DNA of 64,000 nucleotides from Aquimarina sp. AU474 (GTDB lineage Bacteria > Bacteroidota > Bacteroidia > Flavobacteriales > Flavobacteriaceae), in NCBI RefSeq assembly GCF_900312815.1, contig NZ_OMPE01000009.1, positions 1,302,001-1,366,000 of the forward strand, written 5' to 3'. Below, piece after piece: positions 36,701 through 46,753 of this stretch (its first letter is position 1; each line of letters starts with the position of its first letter). Made by a program: the position numbers and the translations under genes. Under the pieces are notes generated by a model that worked only from the letters and a program-made list of their open reading frames with translations, ran no database searches and was not told where the DNA came from.

Positions 36701-39700
36701 AGACTAATCAATGGATTGTAACAAACGACCAAGGTTCTATTTTAGGGTTACCACCAACTCCAGAGGCCGTTGATTTTGATGAAGCAGGAGCAGGAAGTTG
36801 TTTTATCTATCATTTAAGTTATAATGGAGCAATAACAGGACTTACGGCTAATGCAAATATTTCAGGCTTATCTGGAGCATTTGATTTATCAAATAGTATC
36901 GAAGTCATAAGAAACCCAGTAATAACAACTCCAACTGTTGATGGTGGGGTAATTTCAGGAGGGCCGTTTTCATTTCAAGTAGGAGATGGTGTTGCAGATA
37001 ATGTTTCGGGTGTTACGTTAACAGGTAATATAGGAGAAACTAATCAATGGATAGTAACCGACGACCAAGGTTCTATTTTAGGGTTACCGCCAACACCAGA
37101 AGCAGTTGATTTTGATGGTGCAGGTGTAGGAAGTTGTTTTATTTATCACTTAAGTTATAACGGAACAATTACAGGACTAACTGCAGATGCAAATATTTCT
37201 GGTTTATCTGGAGCATTTGATTTATCAAATAGTATAGAAGTTGTAAGAAACCCAGTTGTAATTGGAGGTGATTGTTCTTTTAACACTCCAATTTCTCAGG
37301 CATTATCTGCAATCAATGCCAAATTTGAGAATATTTATGTACTTGGTAATGGAGGTCCAAATCTAGATAATATAACTAATTTAACTATTAACTGGGATTT
37401 GGCAAATAATGGATTGTACCAATTTTCGATGAGTACTAATAATGGTACTCCTGATTGGTATAATGATTTTACAGGAAATACCACACAAAATTTCAATAGT
37501 TCACAACCTGAAGCAACACTTTCTGGTACAGGAATAGCAGGATTAGATGATTCGTATTGGGTAACTTTAGATTCGGGTAATTTTGTGATGGTTTCTAAAT
37601 CAGGAAACTTTACACTTTATTTTAGTAACTCTGGGACTGCACCTGATTGCGGAAGTACTGGAGGTAATACAGATCCTGTTGCAGATATTTCTGCAACTCC
37701 TATTTCTGGAGAAGCTCCATTGTTAGTTTCATTTGATGCTTCTGGATCGACTGATGCTGATGACGATGCACTTACGTATAGCTGGGATTTTGCAGATGGA
37801 AATACCGGAGATGGAGTAACAACAGAAAATACATTTGCTACCAAAGGGACTTATGAAGTTACGCTTACCATTACCGATGGAAACGGAGGAGAGGATACGG
37901 CCGTAATTACTATTACCGTAACAGATGGTGATATTATTATCAACCCACCAACGGGAGACAATGCATATATAGATCGTTTCATTGAGATGAGAAATGAAAT
38001 TTATGATCCTGCGAATGGATATTTTAGTGCAGATGGATCACCTCACCACTCTATTGAAACCTTAATTGTCGAAGCACCTGATTATGGTCATGAATCAACG
38101 AGCGAATTGTACTCGTACTGGTTATGGTTAGAAGTTATGAACGGTAGAGTTACCGGAGATTGGACTCCTCTTGCCAATGTTTGGGATAAAATAGAACAAT
38201 TTATTATTCCAACGGCAGCTGATCAACCAACCAATGCAGCTTATAATCCAGCATCTCCTGCGGCTTACGCAAGTGAATTTCCTTTACCTAGCGATTATCC
38301 TGCGCCACTTAATTTTAGTGCACCTGTAGGCTCAGACCCTGTATCGTCGGATCTTACCGCTGCTTATGGAGCAGATATTTATCAAATGCACTGGTTGTTA
38401 GATAATGACAATTTCTATGGTTACGGTAATAGAGGAGATGGAGTTAGTACACCTTCTTATATCAACACATTCCAGAGAGGAGAACAAGAATCGGTGTATG
38501 AAACGATACCACATCCATCTTGGGAAAGTTTTGATTGGGGTGGTGCAGATGGTTATTTGCCATTATTTATTGAAGATCAAAATTATGCAAAACAATGGAG
38601 ATATACTAGTGCTCCAGATGCCGATGCTAGAGCCGTTCAGGCAATGTATTGGGCTCAAATTTATGCCAAAGAACAAGGAGCAAGTATAGGAAGCCTTGAT
38701 TTAGATAAAGCTTCGAAAATGGGAGATTATTTAAGGTTATCAATGTTTGATAAGTACTTTAAACCTCTTGGTGTTCAAAGTGCTACTAGTGGAGCGGGAT
38801 CCGGATACGACAGTGCTCATTACTTAATGTCATGGTACATGTCATGGGGTGGTTCTGCAGATCCTGCTTCACAATGGGCATTTAGAATTAGTTCTAGTCA
38901 CTGCCATTTTGGATATCAAAATCCAGTAGCTGCTTATGCGTTAACGCAAGTAGATGAACTAAAACCAAAATCTCAGAATGGAGAACGAGATTGGTCGGAG
39001 AGTTTAACCAGGCAAATGGAGTTTTACACTTGGTTACAGTCTAAAGAGGGTGCTATTGCTGGAGGTGCTACAAATAGCTGGAATGGAGATTATAGTGTTT
39101 ACCCTGCAGGAAAATCGACGTTCTATGATATGGCATTTGATAAGGATCCTGTATATCATGATCCAGGAAGTGGCACATGGTTTGGATGGCAAGCTTGGTC
39201 AATGGAACGTGTTGCAGAATATTACTACATCACTAATGATCCAATGGCTAAAAATTTAATGGATAAATGGACTTCATGGGTAAAAAGTGAAGTAAGGCTT
39301 ATTGGTACAGGTGATTTTGAAATCCCTGCTACCCTTGAGTGGACCGGAGAACCAGATACTTGGAACTCGAGTAATCCTGGTAGTAATAGTAATCTTAGCG
39401 TAACAGTTACCGATTATGGTAAAGATTTAGGTGTAGCGGCGTCTATGGCCAAAGCCCTAATTTATTATGCAGCAGCCACACAGAAATATGCAACTTTGGA
39501 TACAGATTCTCGTGATCTTGCAAAAGAAGTTCTCGATAGAATGTGGAATACGTACAGAGATGATAAAGGAGTTTCTTCTCCTGAAGATAGAGGAGATTAT
39601 AAACGAATCTTCGAAGAAGAAGTTTATGTTCCACAAGGATTTACAGGTACAATGGCTAACGGTGATGTTATTCAGCCTGGAGTGTCGTTTTTAGATATTC

Positions 39701-40167
39701 GTTCAGGATTAAAAAATGATCCAGACTATGCAAGATTGAAAACTGCATATGATGCTGGTCAAGATTTTACACAACGTTATCACAGAAGTTGGGCGCAGAT
39801 GGAAGTAGCCTTGGCAAATGCCGAGTATGGTTTTTTCTTCGGAAATGATACAACCACGGGAGCCGCTGTAGTCGAAAATCAAGTGAATGTATCTATAAGT
39901 CCAAACCCTGTTAGCTCAGGATTTATTAATGTAGCCGTTAAAGGGGTCACGAACTTTAATGGAAAAAGTACTGCAAAGGATTTGGCTATTGCAAGTATCC
40001 GATTAGTAGATTTATCAGGTAACATAGTAAGAAGCAAGAATATTAAAAATAGACAACAAATTCAGGTTCGTTTGGCTGTAGATGGTCTTCCATCTGGGGT
40101 ATATGTTCTTGAAGTAATAGATCATGTTTATAAAGAAAGGTCTAGGAGAAAAGTAATTTTAGAATAA
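33763..40167 (+). CDS. Bifunctional GH9-GH48 cellulase with CBM3, PKD repeats and T9SS tail
   Basis: 2134 residues. Signal peptide to about 23 (STLTAQ). GH9 endoglucanase domain about 24-468: base region WFDAGD with D75/D78, HHRG at 398-401, acid E448 in [12 protein letters not shown]3 about 482-635, directly after GH9 as in processive theme-B enzymes. PKD domains about 640-725 and 726-808. Unknown module X1 about 813-945, module Y twice (947-1050, 1059-1165), X2 about 1170-1300, PKD3 about 1305-1390. GH48 about 1400-2028 with [13 protein letters not shown], whose E1437 and E1448 match the spacing of the two Glu of Cel48F. T9SS tail about 2045-2134. It would cut cellulose internally (GH9) and processively from chain ends (GH48), outside the cell. 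I start at 33763 because the signal peptide begins there. Confidence 0.93.
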   Translation: MKKFNKSCLVLLLYFFYSTLTAQFNYGEALQKSLFFYEVQQSGELPDWNRVSWRGNSTTNDGSDVGLDLNGGWFDAGDHVKFNFPMAFSVTALAWGGIEYEDAYRNSGQLDILKRNLRFVTDYFLKCHTAPNELWGQVGNGGIDHSWWGSPEVYPQPRPSYKIDEANPGSDLAAETAAAMAAVSILLKDDDPVYSATLITHAKQLYNFADTFRDEYSNSITDAAGFYRSFNSYKDEIVWGAIWLYRATNDPQYLTKAEAEYDNMQREGQSATAKYKEAFSWDDKAYGAYVLLAQITGKDKYKQDAERNLDYFTIGVNGEVVPKTPGGLPHLRPWGTIRYASNQSLLALIYADKVTSDPVKQARYTGFAKNMVDYALGDNPINRSFMNGFGNNPANDPHHRGNSGNWTNSDSGPPVDASHILYGAVVGGPKEPNSDAFEDDRGEFIANEVACDYNACITGVLARMQGEFGGTPLPNFPVPEVPSRAEIRSFSKFNSNNNFGTTISINVQNRSAWPARATDKLSYRYYFDIAEGIAAGKTIADYDVQLNNIGGTAKMAVKPLGGSVYYAEITDLPSIAPTGDPAFRTETQINIRVQNGTPYDTANDWSAQGLGGTALESINIPVYDNGVLVFGNEPGGGNIPTASFTATPESGLAPLEVSFNASASSDPNGDVLSYNWNFGNSETSSLVDPQTTYSEAGSYLVTLTVTDGQNTSSEVSTTITVTDGSPIASFTATPESGLAPLEVSFDASGSSDPTGGNLTYNWDLGGGDTSTTITTSKTYTEIGQVTVTLTVTNQSGKTDSVTKVINVTDGNIGDCSFGTPIATSLPSINSAFENIYVLGNGGPNLNNVANFTINWDGDNNGLYQFSMNTSDGNPSYWNDFLSKITQNFNTSQPELTLSNTGFTGLDGSYWVTIDGGNFVMVSKTGGFTIYFSTSGTAPQCGEDSPQVNGGTISGGPFAFDVGDGVADNVSGVTLVGNIGETNQWIVTNDQGSILGLPPTPEAVDFDEAGAGSCFIYHLSYNGAITGLTANANISGLSGAFDLSNSIEVIRNPVITTPTVDGGVISGGPFSFQVGDGVADNVSGVTLTGNIGETNQWIVTDDQGSILGLPPTPEAVDFDGAGVGSCFIYHLSYNGTITGLTADANISGLSGAFDLSNSIEVVRNPVVIGGDCSFNTPISQALSAINAKFENIYVLGNGGPNLDNITNLTINWDLANNGLYQFSMSTNNGTPDWYNDFTGNTTQNFNSSQPEATLSGTGIAGLDDSYWVTLDSGNFVMVSKSGNFTLYFSNSGTAPDCGSTGGNTDPVADISATPISGEAPLLVSFDASGSTDADDDALTYSWDFADGNTGDGVTTENTFATKGTYEVTLTITDGNGGEDTAVITITVTDGDIIINPPTGDNAYIDRFIEMRNEIYDPANGYFSADGSPHHSIETLIVEAPDYGHESTSELYSYWLWLEVMNGRVTGDWTPLANVWDKIEQFIIPTAADQPTNAAYNPASPAAYASEFPLPSDYPAPLNFSAPVGSDPVSSDLTAAYGADIYQMHWLLDNDNFYGYGNRGDGVSTPSYINTFQRGEQESVYETIPHPSWESFDWGGADGYLPLFIEDQNYAKQWRYTSAPDADARAVQAMYWAQIYAKEQGASIGSLDLDKASKMGDYLRLSMFDKYFKPLGVQSATSGAGSGYDSAHYLMSWYMSWGGSADPASQWAFRISSSHCHFGYQNPVAAYALTQVDELKPKSQNGERDWSESLTRQMEFYTWLQSKEGAIAGGATNSWNGDYSVYPAGKSTFYDMAFDKDPVYHDPGSGTWFGWQAWSMERVAEYYYITNDPMAKNLMDKWTSWVKSEVRLIGTGDFEIPATLEWTGEPDTWNSSNPGSNSNLSVTVTDYGKDLGVAASMAKALIYYAAATQKYATLDTDSRDLAKEVLDRMWNTYRDDKGVSSPEDRGDYKRIFEEEVYVPQGFTGTMANGDVIQPGVSFLDIRSGLKNDPDYARLKTAYDAGQDFTQRYHRSWAQMEVALANAEYGFFFGNDTTTGAAVVENQVNVSISPNPVSSGFINVAVKGVTNFNGKSTAKDLAIASIRLVDLSGNIVRSKNIKNRQQIQVRLAVDGLPSGVYVLEVIDHVYKERSRRKVILE

Positions 40168-40185
40168 TAGCATGTCTAGAATAAG

Positions 40186-40214
40186 GAGAGGGGTATTCGT
40201 GCTCCTCTCTTTTT
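40186..40214 (+). terminator. Hairpin with T-run after the GH9-GH48 gene
   Basis: GAGAGG (40186-40191) pairs with CCTCTC (40204-40209) around a 12-base loop and is followed by T5. It is only 20 bp before the next start codon, so it may attenuate rather than fully separate the two cellulase genes. Confidence 0.6.
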
Positions 40215-40233
40215 AAAATTAAACTTACATACG

Positions 40234-42678
40234 ATGAAAAGTAAAATTATATATATAAAACGCATCCTGATCTTAATATTGGTGATGCTAAGCTTTACCA
40301 ATTTATCCGCACAACAACAAAATTTCCTATCTGTTTCAGGAAACAAATTGTTTGATACTACCGGTAAAGAAGTAAGATTAACTGGGGTTAATTGGTTTGG
40401 TTTTGAAACTTCTTTATATAGCCCACATGGTTTATGGGCTCGAGATATGAAAAGTGTATTACAGCAAATCAAAGATCTAGGATTTAATACTATTAGAGTG
40501 CCTTGGTGTAATGAAATGTTAAACCCAGGAGCTACAATTAATATCGCTTCATTTGGTTCAGATCCTTATACAGGAATTTCGCCAATGAATGAAGAAGAAT
40601 CTAAAATCAATAAACCCATTGAACTAATGGATATTTTGGTGCAATGGTGTCAAGAAAATGATATTAAAATTATACTCGATAATCATTCTAGAGCTGCAGA
40701 TGGTTTTTTAAATGAAGCATTTTGGTATACAGATCAATATTCTGAAGAAAGATGGATTAGCGATTGGGTTTTTATGGCAAACAGATATAAGAACTTCTCT
40801 ACCGTAGTGGGTATGGATTTAAATAACGAACCTCATGGATCTTCTTGGGGAAATAGTAATCCAGCTACCGATTGGAATAAAGCTGCAGAAAGATGCGGAA
40901 ATGCTGTTCTTGAAGTAAATCCTAATGTCTTAATTGTAGTTGAAGGAGTAGGAGAGTTTGAGGGTGATTCTTATTGGTGGGGAGGACAATTAATGGGTGC
41001 AGAAAAATATCCTGTTCAATTATCTAGTCCAGATAAATTAATGTATTCTGCTCATGAATATGGACCAGAAGTAGCACCTCAAGATTGGTTTACCGCAGCT
41101 AATTTCCCGCAAAATATGTCGCAAATATGGAAAGATCATTTTCATTATTTATACGAGAACAATACTTCTCCGTTGTTTATAGGAGAATTTGGAATTAAAG
41201 ATCAAGATGCTTTTGGTGGTACAGCACTTACATGGTTTACAGAATGGGTGGATTTTATGGGAGATATATATTCATGGACATTTTGGACAATGAATCCAAA
41301 CTCTGGCGATACCGGTGGTATTCTGGCAGATGATTGGTCTACTGTTAATCAATGGAAAATGGATATACTTAAAACTCATTTTGCCCCTTTAATCCCTAAT
41401 GTTGTAGGAGGAAATGGTAATCGTCCGCCAATTGCAGGATTTACTACAAATATTTCTTCGGGAGATGCTCCTTTAACAATCCAATTTGATGGCTCGAGCT
41501 CTACAGATCCAGATAATGATAATCTTAGCTATTCTTGGGATTTTGGAGATGGTACAACTACAACAGGAGTAGATACATCTCATCTGTTTGATCAACCAGG
41601 AGTATATCAAGTAGCACTTACAGTAAATGATGGATCTTTAAATGATACCGAAATTAAAACTATAACGGTTAATGATCCGGATAATACAGTTATTGTAACT
41701 GCAAATATATCACCTAGTGATTTTGATGGCGTAGCTCCTATAACAATTTCATTTGATGGTTCTGGTTCTTCAAGCTCTGATGGGAGTACTTTAAGTTATA
41801 CTTGGGATTTTGGTGGTGGAACAAACGGAAATGGTGTAAACGTGGTTCATGAATATACCAATGCAGGAAATTATACGGTTAATCTTACCGTAACTAACCA
41901 AAATAGTGTTTCTGATACAGCTATTGTAAATATTACGATAACAGAATCTATAGAAGCTGATCTTGTTCTAGAATATAAGGATGGAGGGCAAGGAAACGCT
42001 ACTGATAACATGATCAATCCTCATTTTAGAATAGTGAATAATGGAAATCAGGCAGTAGATTATCAAGATATTACTATAAGATATTGGTTTTCTTCTGAAG
42101 AGAACAACACTCTTAATTTTTGGTGTGATTGGGCTCAATTGGGAACGAGCTTTGTTAATGGAACCTTCTCAACTTTAAACGGGATTGATTATTTAGAAAT
42201 GTCGTTTGATACTGCTGCAGGAAGTATTGCAGCATCAAATAATTCTGGACCTATCCAAGCAAGATTTGCCAAGGCTAATTGGACACCTTTTGATGAAAAC
42301 AATGATTACTCTTATGATAATTCTAAAATGTCATTTATGTCGCATGATAGAGTTACGTTATATCTTAATGGAAGTTTGGTTTGGGGTATTGAACCAAGCG
42401 GAAATCAACTTGTTAACCCAAGTAATGAATTGAAGTTTATTACAAGCCCTAATCCTGTTACTAATATTATTAATGTGTCTAGTAATCAAAGTTTAGAAAA
42501 CACCAGAATTCGATTCATGGATCTTACAGGAAATAGTATTCAACTAAAACATATCAAAGAAAAACAGAATAGCACCAGTTTTTCTGTTGAAGGAATACCT
42601 TCGGGACTCTATATTATGGAGGTTATGAATTTTACAACCAATAAAAAAATTAGAAAAAAGATTGTCATAAACAAATAG
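40234..42678 (+). CDS. Secreted GH5 endoglucanase (E1-like, subfamily 1) with PKD repeats, CBM3 and T9SS tail
   Basis: 814 residues. Signal peptide to about 27 (TNLSAQ). The GH5 domain (about 30-385) strongly resembles the Acidothermus E1 type: VRLTGVNWFGFET, HGLWARDMKSVLQQIKDLGF, ILDNHSRA, acid/base E199 in LNNEPHG, VEGVGEFEGDSYWWGG and nucleophile E318 in LFIGEFG. Two PKD domains (about 397-484, 488-570) lead to a CBM3 (about 574-725: LEYKDGGQGNATDNMINPHF through DRVTLYLNGSLVWGIEP). The T9SS sorting domain spans about 735-814. It would act as an endoglucanase on amorphous cellulose and feed chain ends to the GH48 partner encoded just upstream. Confidence 0.93.
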   Translation: MKSKIIYIKRILILILVMLSFTNLSAQQQNFLSVSGNKLFDTTGKEVRLTGVNWFGFETSLYSPHGLWARDMKSVLQQIKDLGFNTIRVPWCNEMLNPGATINIASFGSDPYTGISPMNEEESKINKPIELMDILVQWCQENDIKIILDNHSRAADGFLNEAFWYTDQYSEERWISDWVFMANRYKNFSTVVGMDLNNEPHGSSWGNSNPATDWNKAAERCGNAVLEVNPNVLIVVEGVGEFEGDSYWWGGQLMGAEKYPVQLSSPDKLMYSAHEYGPEVAPQDWFTAANFPQNMSQIWKDHFHYLYENNTSPLFIGEFGIKDQDAFGGTALTWFTEWVDFMGDIYSWTFWTMNPNSGDTGGILADDWSTVNQWKMDILKTHFAPLIPNVVGGNGNRPPIAGFTTNISSGDAPLTIQFDGSSSTDPDNDNLSYSWDFGDGTTTTGVDTSHLFDQPGVYQVALTVNDGSLNDTEIKTITVNDPDNTVIVTANISPSDFDGVAPITISFDGSGSSSSDGSTLSYTWDFGGGTNGNGVNVVHEYTNAGNYTVNLTVTNQNSVSDTAIVNITITESIEADLVLEYKDGGQGNATDNMINPHFRIVNNGNQAVDYQDITIRYWFSSEENNTLNFWCDWAQLGTSFVNGTFSTLNGIDYLEMSFDTAAGSIAASNNSGPIQARFAKANWTPFDENNDYSYDNSKMSFMSHDRVTLYLNGSLVWGIEPSGNQLVNPSNELKFITSPNPVTNIINVSSNQSLENTRIRFMDLTGNSIQLKHIKEKQNSTSFSVEGIPSGLYIMEVMNFTTNKKIRKKIVINK

Positions 42679-42693
42679 TAAACCCTAATCAAT

Positions 42694-42720
42694 GAGAGAA
42701 GCCTTTGTGCTTCTCTCTTC
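42694..42720 (+). terminator. Hairpin after the GH5 gene
   Basis: A 9-bp perfect stem, GAGAGAAGC (42694-42702) with its complement at 42709-42717, loop CTTTGT and a weak T tail. It is a terminator or an mRNA-stabilising hairpin between genes. Confidence 0.6.
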
Positions 42721-42803
42721 TACCCCTAGTTATACAGATTTAGTTGTCAATGAAAATTAATTACTAACTCATAAATCAAACGTTTAACTAGATTTTTTTA
42801 ATT

Positions 42804-45800
42804 ATGAAACTTAACAAACTCAAATTTTTAATTGCTTTTTTCCTTTTAGGGAGTATAGCATACGCCCAAACTCCAGAGGGAGAACTAAAAAGATGGCATA
42901 AAGTCAGCTTGACCTTTAATGGCCCCAATACCACAGAAGCCTCAAACCCTAATCCATTTTCAGATTATAATCTGGAAGTTACCTTTACTCATGGGGGAAG
43001 TAATAGAAGTTATAAAATACCAGGTTATTATGCAGCTTGTGGTAATGCCGAAAACAATGGTTGTACATCGGGTAATAAATGGAGAGTGCATTTCTCTCCT
43101 GATCAAACCGGAACCTGGAACTGGTCTGTATCTTTCAAGCAAGGATCTAATGTTGCTATCAATGGTGGCGGATCTGGTGCAGGTTTTATGAACGGTGCCA
43201 CGGGTACTTTTAACGTTGCCGAATCTGATAAATCCGGAAGAGATTTTAGAGGTAAAAACCTTGGAAGATTAAAATATGTAGGAGAACATTACTTACGGCA
43301 TATTGGAACAAACCCCTCGAACCCTAATGGTCCTTGGTTTGTGAAAGCGGGAGCGGATTCTCCTGAGAATGCTTTTAACTATGTAGATTTTGACGCAACG
43401 CCAAGCTACAATAATAACCTAAATAAAATAGGAAATAAAACTTGGCAACCCCATCAAAGAGATTATGTCACTGCTGATGCGAGTACATATACTTGGGATA
43501 ATGGAAAAGGAACAGAAATATTAGGAATGCTTAACTACTTATCGGGTCAAGGAGCTAATGTAATGTCTTTTTTAACATGGAATACTGCTGGGGACGGAGG
43601 AGCTGTTTTTCCGCATACCTTAAAGGTGTCAGAACAAGAATATGGTAACACTCCAAGAGGACAACAGTGGAATAAAGTAAATAAAGATCGTTTTGATGTT
43701 TCTAAATTAGCGCAATGGGAAAAAGTCATGGAATATGCGGATAAAAAAGGAATTTACCTGCATTTTAAGACTATGGAGACCGAAAATGACAATAAGATGG
43801 ATGGAGATAATTTTGGTAGAGAACGTAAATTATACTATCGAGAACTTATTGCAAGATTTAGTCATCACCTAGCGTTAAATTGGAATTTAACAGAAGAAAC
43901 AACTTTAAAGGATAATGTGGCTAAAGCAGCTGCTTCCTATATTAAAAATATCGACCCTTATGATCATAATATTGTGATTCATACATACCCTAATCAACAA
44001 GATCAAAGGTATAATCCATTGCTTGGGAACAATTCTGAATTAACTGGAGCTTCTGTTCAAACGGATAAAAGCAAAGTTCATAATGATATTAAAAGATGGG
44101 TAGAAAAATCACGAAATGCTGGTAAAAAATGGATTGTTGCAAATGATGAGCAAGGTAATGCTTCAATTGGTGTAAGAGTTTCAGACAAAGAAGTTCGACA
44201 TAGAGTACTATGGGGAACACTTATGGCAGGAGGAGCTGGAGTTGAGTACTATAGTGGTTATACCAATGATGATGGAGATATTAATGGAAATGATCATAGA
44301 AAAAGAGGAAAAAAATATCAAGAAGGAGGATATGCTCTTGCCTTTTTTAATAACAACTTACAATCTGATATGGTGGATATGGTAAGTGCAGATGGAGTAA
44401 CTTCAGATAATAACGATTATGTATTAGCAAAAGCTGGAGAAGTATATGCAGTATACCGACCTAATGGAGGATCTACTGGGCTTAGTTTACCTTCGGGAAA
44501 TGGAAATTATGAGGTGCAATGGTATAACCCTCGCTCTGGAGGAAATCTTACCTCACAAGCAACTTTAGGAGGTAATCTTGTAGCACCAGATAACAATGAT
44601 TGGGTTGCATTAATCAAAAAGAAAGATGGCGGAGGAGATCCTGATGGATGCATACCTCTTGAACAAAATGGGGTTGTAGCTGTAGAAGCCGAGAATTTTG
44701 ATAGCCAATCTAAAACGGCCAAAAGAGAGTGGTATGTACTTAATGGAAGCGGATCTACTCCTAATCCGGATCCAGATCCGGATCATTCTAATGGTGCAAG
44801 TGCTAGTGGGTATTTAGAAATATTGCCAGATACTAGAGTAACACATTCTGATCCACTTATTAACGGAGAGAGTTTTTCTAACACTGCTGGAGAAGTAGCT
44901 ATAATTAATTATAGAGTAAAATTTACAACAGCAGGAAAATATTTTGTTTGGGTTAGAGCTCATTCAACTGGAACTGAGGATAATGGAGTTCATGTTGGTC
45001 TTAACGGAAACTGGCCGGCTTCAGGAAACAGAATGCAATGGTGTTCTGGTAAAAATGAGTGGACATGGGAAAGTAAACAACGAACAGGTGCTAATCATTG
45101 TGGAGAAGCGCAAAAGATATTTTTAGATATCCCTTCGGCAGGAGTACATACGATTTCTTTTTCTATGAGAGAAGATGGATTCGAAATGGACAAATTTGTA
45201 TTATCCAAAAGTTATACAAAGCCAACAGGAACAGGACCTGCAGTGGTTCTGTCAGATTGTACAGAAAATGACAAACCACAGGTTAATATTACATCTCCTT
45301 CTAATGGAAATAGTTTTGAAGTTGGAGAAACTATATCCTTCGCAGCAAATGCATCTGATACCGACGGAACTATTGAAAAAGTAGAATTCTTTCTCAATGG
45401 AAATTTGTTAGCTACAGAAAACGTTGTCCCTTATGAAACTACTACCACAATCGATATCACAGGAAATTATACTATAACTGCAAAGGCAACTGATAATGAA
45501 GGTGCTGTTACAACTTCTGATGAGGTGAGTATACAAATTATAGATGGTACACCACCGATAAGCACTGTGGATATACCAGGCATATTTGAAGCAGAGAATT
45601 TTAGTGCAAAATCAGGTAGTGTACGTATCGAAAATACCCCAGGAACATCCAATAAGAACTTAGGGTTTATTAAAAACGGAGATTATACTGAATATGTAGC
45701 CAATGTGAGGGCTACGGGAGAATACACCTTTGATTTTTATGCGTCAAGTGCTGGAGTAGGTGGGCAAGTAGATGTGATCGAAGATGGTACTAAGGTAGGT

Positions 45801-46688
45801 ACTGTCTCTATCCCTGTTACTGGGCAATGGCATGATTATAAAAAATATACGATAAATATTCCTCTTTTATCAGGAGAAAAAACAATTCGATTGTTGTATA
45901 AAGGAGCTGCAGGTTATCTGTTTAATATAGATAAAGTGGTTACTACTAGCATAACACCTGTAGAACAAACCGTTACATTATCTCCGATTCATGATGCGTA
46001 TTTGCAAGGAGCAACTCGAAATAATAGTGATATTATTAGAGTAGAACAAAATAAGAGAACAGCATACCTTATGTTCGACCTTTCTTCAATCAATGGAACT
46101 ATTACGAGTGCTCAATTAAAATTTAAAGTAGCCTCTGATCCTGGTAATGGCAATGTGAATGTGAACAAAGGGAACACAAACAATTGGACAGAAAATAATT
46201 TGTCTAATAGCAATAAGCCATCTACAGGTGCGATGCTAGGAAATCTTAATGCTACTTATGATTTAGGAGACAATAAAACAATTAATCTAAGTGCTGGTTC
46301 TATATCTGGAGATAAGGTTACATTGATTTTAAATATGTCTTCTGGTAATGATTTTGCTTTTTCATCAAAAGAAAATGCAGTTAACTCACCTCCGCAATTA
46401 GTAATTACTTATGTATCTAATCTTGCCGTTAGAGAAGCTGTAGATAACACTAATATTAAAGCTTTTCCAAATCCTATGACTGATATGCTTAATATATCGG
46501 GAGTAGCTAAGGGATCAAGAGTTAAGATATTTAATTCTATAGGTATACTGCAAAAAGAAATAATTGTAAAAGACGGACAAAATGCTATAAATGTTAGCGA
46601 GTTGCCATCGGGATATTATATTTTGAATGTTTTAGAGCAAGATAAAGCAAACAAAACTATAACGACTAAGAAAATAATTAAAGAATAA
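42804..46688 (+). CDS. Secreted DUF5060/apiosidase-like barrel protein with CBM6 modules and T9SS tail
   Basis: 1294 residues. Signal peptide to about 21 (GSIAYAQ). A DUF5060 beta domain (about 28-145, RWHKVSLTFNGP to GTFNVAES) precedes a barrel domain (about 150-540: HYLRHIGTNPSNPNGPWFVKAGADSPENA, YLHFKTMETENDN, WNLTEE) and a small C-terminal beta domain (about 540-610). A CBM6-like module is at about 620-800 (VAVEAENFDSQSK), an Ig-like domain at about 822-905 (VNITSPSNGNSFEVGETISF), a CBM6 at about 915-1050 (GIFEAENFSAKSG) and a CBM96/DNRLRE-like module at about 1055-1205. A T9SS tail ends it. It is probably a glycoside hydrolase on hemicellulose or another polysaccharide; the activity is not assignable. 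It is the last gene of the block. Confidence 0.85.
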   Translation: MKLNKLKFLIAFFLLGSIAYAQTPEGELKRWHKVSLTFNGPNTTEASNPNPFSDYNLEVTFTHGGSNRSYKIPGYYAACGNAENNGCTSGNKWRVHFSPDQTGTWNWSVSFKQGSNVAINGGGSGAGFMNGATGTFNVAESDKSGRDFRGKNLGRLKYVGEHYLRHIGTNPSNPNGPWFVKAGADSPENAFNYVDFDATPSYNNNLNKIGNKTWQPHQRDYVTADASTYTWDNGKGTEILGMLNYLSGQGANVMSFLTWNTAGDGGAVFPHTLKVSEQEYGNTPRGQQWNKVNKDRFDVSKLAQWEKVMEYADKKGIYLHFKTMETENDNKMDGDNFGRERKLYYRELIARFSHHLALNWNLTEETTLKDNVAKAAASYIKNIDPYDHNIVIHTYPNQQDQRYNPLLGNNSELTGASVQTDKSKVHNDIKRWVEKSRNAGKKWIVANDEQGNASIGVRVSDKEVRHRVLWGTLMAGGAGVEYYSGYTNDDGDINGNDHRKRGKKYQEGGYALAFFNNNLQSDMVDMVSADGVTSDNNDYVLAKAGEVYAVYRPNGGSTGLSLPSGNGNYEVQWYNPRSGGNLTSQATLGGNLVAPDNNDWVALIKKKDGGGDPDGCIPLEQNGVVAVEAENFDSQSKTAKREWYVLNGSGSTPNPDPDPDHSNGASASGYLEILPDTRVTHSDPLINGESFSNTAGEVAIINYRVKFTTAGKYFVWVRAHSTGTEDNGVHVGLNGNWPASGNRMQWCSGKNEWTWESKQRTGANHCGEAQKIFLDIPSAGVHTISFSMREDGFEMDKFVLSKSYTKPTGTGPAVVLSDCTENDKPQVNITSPSNGNSFEVGETISFAANASDTDGTIEKVEFFLNGNLLATENVVPYETTTTIDITGNYTITAKATDNEGAVTTSDEVSIQIIDGTPPISTVDIPGIFEAENFSAKSGSVRIENTPGTSNKNLGFIKNGDYTEYVANVRATGEYTFDFYASSAGVGGQVDVIEDGTKVGTVSIPVTGQWHDYKKYTINIPLLSGEKTIRLLYKGAAGYLFNIDKVVTTSITPVEQTVTLSPIHDAYLQGATRNNSDIIRVEQNKRTAYLMFDLSSINGTITSAQLKFKVASDPGNGNVNVNKGNTNNWTENNLSNSNKPSTGAMLGNLNATYDLGDNKTINLSAGSISGDKVTLILNMSSGNDFAFSSKENAVNSPPQLVITYVSNLAVREAVDNTNIKAFPNPMTDMLNISGVAKGSRVKIFNSIGILQKEIIVKDGQNAINVSELPSGYYILNVLEQDKANKTITTKKIIKE

Positions 46689-46705
46689 TAAAAGATGAAT
46701 TAATG

Positions 46706-46738
46706 AAAAGAGGTTATCTATTGATAACCTCTTTTTTT
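46706..46738. terminator. Strong terminator at the end of the polysaccharide block
   Basis: A 13-bp perfect stem, AAAAGAGGTTATC (46706-46718) with its complement from 46723, loop TATT and T7. It can serve both convergent transcripts. Confidence 0.88.
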
Positions 46739-46753
46739 GTTTTTAAAGCATAC

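Noticed and set aside
36601..37260. Long DNA repeats in the large cellulase gene, considered as a CRISPR-like array or mobile repeat
   Set aside because: They are in frame, encode a repeated protein module and have no short spacers; module duplication explains them.
39443..39694. Open frames on both strands inside the GH48 region
   Set aside because: The region lies wholly inside a well-supported coding sequence; these are shadows of its codon use.
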